Shown: positions 10,831-20,400 of the stretch, piece after piece
How positions within the stretch are numbered: position 1 is the stretch's first letter
Layout of the letters: each line of letters opens with the position of its first letter
Assembly (NCBI RefSeq): GCF_001186125.1
Contig: NW_014040453.1
Coordinates: 20,892-48,995, forward strand
Length of the DNA stretch: 28,104 bases
Reading direction: 5' to 3'
Origin: Sphaeroforma arctica JP610
Lineage: Eukaryota > Opisthokonta > Ichthyosporea > Ichthyophonida
Translations under genes and position numbers: made by a program
Notes under the pieces: model-generated
The model's database searches: none
What the model saw: only the letters and a program-made list of their open reading frames with translations
Told to the model about the DNA's origin: nothing

Positions 10831-11019
10831 CTTGATCAGGAGGCCAGCAAAACCCGCCCTGCAACGGCGCCTATCGCGGCACCAATCACTCCGCCAGCCT
10901 TGGCGGGCTCCCCGAATTCCTCATTTGCTCTGTCCTGATCAGAGCACTGCGAGTTTACGCGTACGGTGCCGTAGCACTTGTTGTTAGCGCCACACCATCC
11001 ACACGCTGGATCGCTTGCG
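10831..11019 (-). pseudogene. decayed copy of integrin beta PSI-like/transmembrane exon
   Basis: Homologous to the exon at 12578-12770. The acceptor (CAACAG|CGCA) and donor (CAAG|GTATGT) are both conserved. It reads ASDPACGWCGANNKCYG and later AGGVIGAAIGAVAG, like the functional exon. It is 4 nt shorter, which breaks the frame inside the membrane helix and gives an early stop. One cysteine of the functional exon (EDC) has become EEF. About 50 nt of the upstream intron also resembles the functional intron, and similarity then ends. Confidence 0.88.
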
Positions 11020-11310
11020 CTGTTGTATTATACAGGCAGGTTTAGGCGAGAAGATGTTAGCAATGCAAGACAAGTGGAGTGTGTTGTGTTGGGCAACACA
11101 GCACAAGCCCCTGCCTTGTAGTCGACTTCGTCTTCTGCCATCAAGAGTAAATCGTTGAATCAAGTATTAATGAGTACATAATCGTAATCATAAATCATCT
11201 GTCGGATATTATTATATTTAGTCATTTTTTAATCAAAATTCTGGACGAAGACGACTGAACTCTGACTCTCAGGCCGTAATTCGGCTGCTGCGGTGTGTCT
11301 ATTTAGAAGG

Positions 11311-11478
11311 CTATGTGCACTTGTGCAGCGTTGTATTCTCCAAACTCCACTTCTCCAGCAGGTTTGGCCAGGTCTCACCAGGAGTCCAATCACCAGTGTC
11401 CGCTGCTGACGCCACCTGACTGGCGACTGCAGCCTGTTCAGGCTTCAATGCGTACGGCACTACGGGCATTATATTAAG
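11311..11478 (-). CDS. terminal exon of an unidentified gene
   Basis: Begins after a good acceptor (ACATTTTCAG|CTT) in phase 0 and runs 55 codons to TAG. It contains MPVVPYALKPEQAAVASQ and later GDWTPGETWPNLLEKW. It joins in phase to the exon ending at 11552. Not recognised. It sits between the integrin gene and the decayed integrin exons, on the same strand. A CTG|GTGAGA donor inside it could allow another splice form. Confidence 0.5.
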   Translation of the reverse strand, partial: LNIMPVVPYALKPEQAAVASQVASAADTGDWTPGETWPNLLEKWSLENTTLHKCT

Positions 11479-11551
11479 CTGAAAATGTAGCGCGTTTTCT
11501 CATTTTATTTTATAAAAAATTATAAAACAGTTGTAAAGTGCAAACTCGTAC

Positions 11552-11700
11552 CGAAACTCGACCAACAGAATGCACCTTAGTCTTGCTTATCATTTTGCTT
11601 TCTAGCATATCTTTTATCTCGATTATCTGCTCGTTGTCACTGACATAACTATTGCGTATCTTAAATATTCCGTCCGTGGCTATTCTTAAGGGCGTGTAGC
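11552..11700 (-). CDS. internal exon of the same unidentified gene
   Basis: Ends at a GTACGA donor in phase 0, matching the exon at 11311-11478 across an intron of about 73 nt. The reading frame includes GIFKIRNSYVSDNEQIIEIK and a basic helical end, MLESKMISKTK. The 5' boundary is not settled: a CTTAAG acceptor at about 11685 is possible. Further protein-like sequence continues upstream to about 11910, but its phase did not fit cleanly. Function unknown. Confidence 0.45.
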
Positions 11701-11964
11701 TTATATATATTTATAGGAGAAGTGGTTTACTTCTTCGTTGAGGGCTGCTTCTTAGGTGCTTTTGTATGCTATACAGATGTGTGTTCGCCTTTACAATCGA
11801 GATAACCTCTCTGCACTTTTGTATCATCTGTACTTGGATATCCCACGCTATGTGCGCTCTTCCCTATTCGAATAATCGTGCTTTCATTAGCTTGGTCCTA
11901 CCTTGAGTTCATATCTTGTTGTTTGTATGTTACTCTTGTACTCCTGAGCATACTACCCGCGTAT

Positions 11965-12085
11965 GTACACATCTATCTCTTACGAACAGGTCACATGTAT
12001 ATGTCTATCTGATATGAGCGTGTGATATGTGCACATCTACCCGATAAGAACGGGTCACATGCCTATACGGTATAGTGGGTGATAT
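11965..12085. repeat. imperfect tandem repeat, two ~60-bp units
   Basis: Units beginning GTACACATCTATC and GTGCACATCTACC each contain a GAAC(A/G)GGTCACATG core and end in GTGATAT. They lie just 3' of the integrin stop codon (12199), within the possible 3' UTR or terminator region. Confidence 0.75.
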
Positions 12086-12198
12086 CACAAACCCATATAC
12101 ATTCTGGTATACCCTTATACGTTCTGAAATCTGGTATGTATCAAACTGCGCTAAGCAGGGTCACTGAATCCATGACAGCACTTTAGCGATTACACCAT

Positions 12199-12342
12199 TT
12201 AGGGTCCACCCGCATAGAAGGGATTGATTGTCTCAGTCGTTTGGGGCTCGAAGTGGGGGTTTGCGTTTGTGTTCCATTTCATGCCTTCTAGTGCACGATT
12301 ATGCGCAGCCCACTCTCGTCTGTCCATCACCATTTGGATGCC
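12199..12342 (-). CDS. ITGB: integrin beta exon 25: cytoplasmic tail
   Basis: Encodes GIQMVMDRREW, KWNTNANPHF and INPFYAGGP, then stop. DRRE matches the membrane-proximal HDRRE of animal beta tails, whose Asp pairs with the alpha-chain GFFKR. W...NPxF matches the talin PTB-binding site, and the distal NPFY matches the kindlin site. The first motif is NPHF, with Phe in place of the common Tyr, so phosphotyrosine switching at that site is not possible. The acceptor is CCGCACAG|GGC in phase 0. Confidence 0.95.
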   Translation of the reverse strand, partial: GIQMVMDRREWAAHNRALEGMKWNTNANPHFEPQTTETINPFYAGGP

Positions 12343-15300
12343 CTGTGCGGTGGCAAAAAATAAGGTTAGATGCGAATTTTGTGTATTTTGTGATAAAGCA
12401 TCGAAACTTACGGATAAGAATCTTGTGAAGTTCGTGATAAAGTGTGTGAATATGTGTCTATATGTAAACACATACATCGAATAAAAAGGCGGCAATACTG
12501 CATCACAATCAATGAATACACAAACCACAGTTATTACAACAGCCAATGTTTACACAGGATAACAACCACGTGTGTACCTTGACTAATGCAACCGTCAGCA
12601 GCACCAACAGAGCCACAGCCCCTACTGCGGCACCGATGGCCCCGCCCGCATTAACGGGATCGTTGCAGTCCTCATTGACCCTGTCCTGGTCAGCGCACAG
12701 AGAGCTGACCCGCGCAGCATCATAGCACTTGTTGTTGGAGCCACACCAGCCACACGCCAGATCGTCGGCGCTGTATATTAAGCAGCAGATGGTAAGTTTA
12801 GAGAGGTAATGTGGGCGACAAGACCTTGTTAGCTGTCAGGATTATGACAGAAAGCTTTAGTAAACCTGTGCTAGTAAATCAGTGGGTGACGGGAAATGTA
12901 TAGTAAACCTACTAACTACTGGGTAGCGACAAAAGTCTAGTATACCTGTGGGGACAGAGATTCAACAATAAACTACCAAATAAAGATATCACAGCTCATC
13001 CGCAATCTTCCGAGGCGTATCCCTACAGTGATATATGTTATTCCGGGAGCAATACCAATATCGCATACCCTCAGTATCATATGTACAAACTCTAGGATAT
13101 ACAACCAACACGAATAGTTGCCACACCCCTAAGGGACTCAAAACGGTACCAAACATACCAGTCACCGCAGTCTGTATGCGCTTCACACCAGGACGCGCAG
13201 ACATCTTCCACACACACAGCTGTCGCTTCTTGCACCACAACACCGCCACAATAGTCGCCCACCACAACGTTACGGGTGACGTTGAAGTTAGTTCCGGGAT
13301 CGCATTCGGAACAGTCCTGTCCTGCAAACCCTTCGTCACAAGTACACCCACAGTCAGACGCTCCGCAGGTGCCTGGCGTAGTTGTATATCAAGGGGGTGT
13401 GTATCCGTTAGTAGCATATAGCGGGTTACCAGTCCAAAAATAAACTGGACAGGGCGGGGACAAGGGGTCCGGATACAAATCCCCCCCCCAAAAAACCCTA
13501 ACCCTTAATGCCAACGTATGTGTATTGCTTACCTCGACCTGAGCACACTTGGGCGGTACCATTGGCCAGAACTACTTCGCCACACACATCGTCTCGGCAG
13601 ACGCACCCGTCTTCCGATGTGGGCTGTTTGTACCCGTCCTCGCAGATACACTTTCGGGTGCAGGCCTCGCAGGCGAGCCCAAATTCTCCGCACAGTTGTC
13701 CGTTGACTGTGGGGCAGGGCCGTACATCGCCTGTGATATACCCGGTAAGTAGCACGGTATGTGATATTAGAACAGTACGATATGGTGCTATGCCGAGACT
13801 TAATAGACTGTATCTATGTCAATACTGTCATGCGGTGCTAGTTAGACCGTCATGTGGTGCTAGATCGTCATGAGGCTATGTTGAGACATCGACCTACAAT
13901 CTCTCTTAAAGGCGAGCTATATTTTTAACATAGACTGCGTAGAACAGAACGATACTTACAGAACCCATGTCAACACAGCCGGCACAGGTGCACTCTATAT
14001 TGACTGAACGGACAATCCGTTGCCATGGTGATGCCCAACATGATCTCAACAACTGGCAAGCGCTCAATCGCGATACAAGTATGATGCAAATAAGTCCGTT
14101 CGCAGATGTATGCACATGCCACATACACACATACATACACACATATTCACACACTCTAACATCGACCGCTTACATTCGCAGGTGTCGCCGATGTAGTTTT
14201 CGTCGCAGGTGCATACACCGCACTGGTCGTCTTCAAACAAACACGTGCCACGCCCACCACACGTGGTCTCCGCATCGCACGGATTGGCCGCAATTTCACA
14301 CGAACACGATGCACCTCCGAAGCCTTCATCACACTCACAGCGCCCGCATTCATTGCACGATCCTGGAGAACAGATGGGCAGATGGACTCAGATATGAGAT
14401 AGGTGGTTGTAGCGGTTTATGGGTCGTGTGAGATAGGGTTTTAGGGTTCATAACCTGTTTTATCTATCTGGCAGATTTGGTAAGGAGTAAGCTGTGAGGG
14501 ATTGAATGAATCTTGTCGATTGAGTATGGCTGTGAGTTTCGGTGGAGAGCTACATAGGATGACTATAGAGCATAGGCAGAACAATCAAGTCCTTCATCTT
14601 GTTGACTATGTATCTATTCGTTGAGTGCGTTAAACGTGTTCGTCTGCTGGATTGAGTGTTCTGAACAAGTGGGCCTAGGCGTCGTTGAACGTTCAACTGC
14701 TCAGATAAACATACCACGGCCGTTGCAGACGAGCCCGTCTTCACTCAGTGGACAATCCTCAGCAATGCACTCACAGCTGGACCCAGCACGACCATCCACA
14801 CATTCACACTAGACAGGACATGTGGGATAGAGAGAGTGAGAGAGAGAGAGAGGTGAGAGATGTGATATATAGAGAGATGAGTACAGCACAAGATGTGTAT
14901 GCAATGATCCCGTGGGTACGTATCATAGGCTGAAGCAAAAATGTGAACACCTGAAATAGACGCAACCATAGCACCAGACTACCATGTGTGTATGCATGGA
15001 TGGGGTAGCTAAACTGCAGATGGGCACATACCACACCACAGTCTTGGGACTCTCTTAAACAGTTTCCGAAGCCTTCACCACCACATTCTAAGCCATTGAA
15101 CGTAGGGCAGATGGTATTGATGGCACCTGGAGAGCGAAGACGGGGTAATGCATGAGGGGTGAGTGGGTAGTTACAGCGCCGGTAGGAGTGGTAGGTAGCA
15201 GAAGTACTTCGATTTTTTTTGTTGATTTTTTTTTGCGTTCTGAGAGCTCTCTCCCTCACTCACACATACACAACCACTTACAAGTACATCACGCTCTCTC

Positions 15301-17394
15301 ACTCACACAGACACAATCACATACAAGAGCATCACTCTCCCTCACTCACACCATCACCTACAGGTGCAGCTGTCATCGGCATACAAGGGCTCGTTCGTCT
15401 CACTGACCTCGCACTCGCACTGGCCACACACACACTGTCCATGGCCACCACACTGCTGGTTGTTGTCGTCAAAGTCACAAGGTGTGTATTCACTGCAGCC
15501 GCAGTCGGTGCCTGAGTAGCCTGTGTTGCACTCGCACACCCCACACACACACACGCCATGCCCCCCGCACTCTTCACCGTCCACGAGTGGACAGGTTGTG
15601 GGATCGCTGATCTTGCATTGGCAGTCCGTTGCTGTGAGGATAGGTGTGGTGTATATACTAAGTTAAAATATGACGATGATGGCATAGCATGTAACGCAAT
15701 AGAGGCGTGCGATGATGGTCGGTACATATTGTCAATCGAGGCTTGCACAACGGATGTAGGGCTTTTAAGCGATGCACATGCTATCATGTTGCGAGGTGTG
15801 CTTAAACTGTGTCGTGTATGGGAATGTGTATGGGAATATGTGTTCAAATAGAGCATGCGATGAAAACTTTTGTACATGCATTTCAACGGAAGATGCTGTA
15901 AGGAAATATGTCACTCGGAGTGGGCAATGATGAGACGCAGGTCGCGTAGATAACGGTACTCATACTACTAATGCTGATTAAGCACCTGCATTCGAAACAA
16001 CATTCATACCACTGCTACTCCTTATACACACCACGCTTCTCTATACAAATCCCGTGAATACACTCATGGCTTGTACTATGAACCCACCCAAGCACATACC
16101 ACCCACGCCGGTGTAGGTATGTTGTATTACAATATAGCCATACGACTACTCAGGACAGATGCAGCCCTGCCCCATACCTACCTGGATCGTACCCATCTGC
16201 ACACTCACAGGATCCACACGTGGCACCAGTGGTGACACACACCCCTTGCATCTTCTCAGCTGCGCACGTGCTAGCACAGGGCGCGCCTATGTAGTCGATG
16301 TGAAGAAGACAGTGGAGTATTGATTGTTGGAGTCGGGCACATTAATAGATGTTGTGAGTTGTGGGTATAGGAGATAGGTCGTTTCCGACTAGCGAGAACA
16401 GGGATATCACGGTGACAAACGTCTTTTAGTACGCGATAACTTGAAGTATGTGGCCTCCATGCAATATGGATATACTTAAACCTGCACCCATTTTGTCAGT
16501 ATTACACTCATACACAAATGCACATATACATAGAACAACGTAGTTGTACATAGCACAGGTTTACCGATTTATCCACATACAAATACACACAGACGGTCAT
16601 GTACATACACCCCGAAATCTCGCATGACAAGTACATCCACATATGTCCCCGATAGATAGACCATCGCACATGCAGTGTTCGTTCATATTGTTCTTACCAC
16701 TGTTGTCCCTGCACAATGCGTTGTTGCAGATACAGATACAGTCCCTAACATACGTACACACGAATATACGTACATAAGTAGCAGTCACATACATACACAA
16801 GTTTGTCACAAGCGAAAGCACACGGAAAAGCGAACATACATTCGCAAGTGTCACCCGTATAGAGCCCGTCACATATGCAGATGTCATACGGACAATTGAT
16901 ATCACCGTTGGGTAGGCACTCCCCGTTAACGCAATTGGATGCGTTGCATTGCGGGGGCGTTTCTGCACATTGGCAAGACGTGCCGTTGTAGTCGGCCGAG
17001 CACGCACACTTGCCTGTGGGTGGGATAAGGATTGCGGAGGGTGTTCAGAAAGCGGTAGGTGACTTCAGCTGTGTGGAATTCTTGTTTAAACAATGTTTCG
17101 ACATACACTACCAACCAAAATTCATATGCAACTTGAGTATGTATATCCACTTTGAATATAGATATATCCCAACATTTTATACTAGTGTATCACTGCTTTG
17201 GCTATATATGTTAGTTAGTATGTTGCAATGAGGCTTGTTGACACATTTTGTCCTCTGTGACAATAATAGAGGCGGCGTTGCAGAGAAATCTATGATCAAT
17301 TCTTGGCAGGAAAATTCATGTGTGGTACGTTCTGTATTCAGAAACTATTTCCACTGATTGTCTGTGTCAAAATTCACCGTACTAGTGCACGTAT

Positions 17395-17448
<54 letters not shown>

Positions 17449-20400
17449 TATATATTATATATATATATATATATGTTTGTGTGTGTGTGTGTGTGTATAT
17501 TACCAGACTTCCCATGGCTTCCATACCTCCAGTGAGTTATCCTTTTTGTGATTTCTTGATGGAAATACATATCAGAAAGTATAAGTATACAAGGGCCAGA
17601 CACCTACCACATTCACACTGTCCTTGTAGAGGGCCTCCACAGACAAGTCCGTTGGCCGCCACGGGACATGCTCCATCACCACTTGGACCTGCAATATACG
17701 TAGACAAAACGTATCAGTAAATACTTTTATACGTCGAGAGAACAATTATCAGTACAAATTTGCATACGTTTTTCATTTGTCTGTAGGTGTGGTTGTATAC
17801 CCACTATCTGATTATTCGACGCTGTGCGAATGGGAGCACATACTAACAAACATGCGCCCAAGGCTGAATTGAATAAGTGCGGCTATGGTGCCGGTAACGT
17901 TGGTGTATGTATTGACTGGAAGACCAAACTATAGCCCTCGGAAAATACAATCTCATCCGTTCGCGCCACTAAAATTGAAGTTAGACCCGAATGACTACTT
18001 ATATGATGCTAATCGTATGTAAATACTATTATGATACAACACATTTTCTACTAGTAGTGACATATATTACAGCATATAAATAATATCCTATAAACTATGC
18101 ATTATACAACATACAGGTAGTATCCCATAACATATCATACTACATATGTTAAAAATAGTATTGTAATATACCCAAATAAGCTATATTTGATGATGTGACT
18201 TAAAATCTAACAATCATGACACAGTTTGGAAAGCATAGTCAATCGCATGCGTCACTTACACTCGCATGCACTTCCTGTGGCTTCGTTGCAGCGGCACGTG
18301 CCACATGTGCACACGCCCAGGCCAGAGCACTGCCACGGAAAAACAAATGAAAGAGATTGTGGCGAAGGTTAGTTTACGAGACTAATTTGGGACGGAAAAC
18401 AGATCCGAGAAATCACAGACAGATTCAAATCAGTATAATACCGAAAAGAGTATCCAATTCTTTCATAGCTCTACACTGAAATCACCACATACGTCGACAC
18501 CCATATTGTGCGCTCAAATACATGCATGTATACGCCCTATTTAAACCGATTTACTAATAACCCAACGTAAACTGTCTGTCCAAGCATCACTACTTAATGT
18601 TACCTCGATGCCCGTGTCGGGATTGACTGGGCATGCTGTGACCGACTCGCACTCGCACAACCCGCACGTGCACACGCCATTTGCTAGGATTTCTTCTGTG
18701 TCATAACCTGCAATGGCAAAGGTTGTATGTGAGCTATGCGAAGGAGGTTGATAGACTCGTGTGTTCGTCTGACAGGCACCAAGCACACACATACCAGGGG
18801 ATAGACACATACTGAACAGATACTTGGAAGAACATACAGTCGCAGGTCTGTTTTCCGATCTTGATCTCTACTTCTCCAATGCCTAAGGCCAGCAAACGCA
18901 GCGGTGGATTTTCCACATCAGACCAGGCTGTGCTCAGAGGTGTACCGTCCGCTTTGGCCTCTAGCGTCACAGTCATCGTCACCGACCCACCCAGATTCGC
19001 CACGGTTTTAGGTGCATCGATCCTGGCGCACAAAGAGAGATTGGATTCGGTGACCAATGTATCGTAATAATGTAGATCTTTGTAGTTGAATTGAAGTATC
19101 ACTTATACCAAACGTCATACTAAGCCGTACAGTACGTGCACTACACCACCCAGCCGATTTTATACCCCAAAGCTCTAAACCGTAACCCAGCCGATCTTAT
19201 ACCCTAAAGCTGTAAACCCTAACCCTATAACCCTTCCACGGCAGTAGCTTACATCTTGATAAAGTCCACTCGGCCATAGCCATTGTCGATAGGCTCAATC
19301 TGTACCGTGCTCTGGATGTTGCTGTACGCACTCTGTATGAGTGTGGCGATGTTCTCGGAGTCTTCTGCTAGGACGGCGATGCCACCAAACCCTAGACTCG
19401 CCTGCAAGGCAGTCCAGAATTGCTGTGTGGGTGTAGGGGCAGGCATGAGTATTCGGAGGGAGCAGTGGTGGCACAGTGTAGATATAATAACGATGAAGCT
19501 ACTTCATATTGCTGGCTTATAAAATATGCCTTGCTCTCATACCCAGATTTTATTGTCGGTATTAGTCGCAGCGAAGATGGGTATCACGTTGTTAGCTAGC
19601 ATTGCTTGCTTCAGCTTACTGGCACTTGGGGCGTCGTCAAGCATACAGTTGCTGTGCACCTCGCGTAGCTGAGCTTCTCGAACGTTTTCAGCCGTGTCTC
19701 CGTCAAAGGTCTTGATCCAGCACGTTTGTTTGTTACGCTCCTGCAGCAGACCCCATCTGTGTGCAACGTATTGGTAGTATGCGGTGAGGTGTAGCTGTGT
19801 CACGCGGCTCTTGAGGGGTGGAGCAAATGTTTCAGGGCAGGGACATAATGCGATGCCCAGTTCCAGAAACATATGCATACTAGATATAACAGAGCCACAA
19901 TCAATCTTTTCCTTCGCTCTCTCACTCACACAGAGGTCGATCCAAACCAAAAAAAGTGCATGCTCACCACTTGTGTATTACATCCTGAGAACTCAAATGA
20001 GACTAAACTGAACCACAAAGCTGTGATGCGCTATACCTTCCAGACAGGTCCTTCCTACACCCCGGATCACCGAGCGCCTTGCACCGCTTCACCAGGTACT
20101 GGCCAGTGAAGAAATCAGGTAACCAACTAGTGAACTGTGTGGCGAGGGGGTGTAGGCTGAGACCTTCTAAATGCGACACCGCATCCGTCCCTACGAATAG
20201 CTGTGAAGAGGTGGGTGCAAAGTAGGTAGGTAAGAGCGGTATCCATAGTGCTTGGTTGTCCACTGGGCAGTGCGTGGAAGTTAGTATGGTATAGTGTTTC
20301 TGCTTATTCTGAGGGCTTATTGGCAGGGCAACAGTAGATCAGAGAAGATTCAACGCGTTGCAGGATCCATGCGAAGAAAGACAATACAATACAAACACTG

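Noticed and set aside
12989-13158. Open minus-strand frame continuing past exon 23 (includes RYWYCSRNNIYHC)
   Set aside because: It follows a good GTATGT donor that joins in phase to exon 24, so it is read as intron. A retained-intron form cannot be excluded, but nothing supports it.
14156-15886. Long ORFs on the plus strand and in alternative minus frames over the stalk exons
   Set aside because: They are shadows of the cysteine-rich coding exons and their CA/TC-rich introns; they lack integrin-like sequence and cross clear splice sites.
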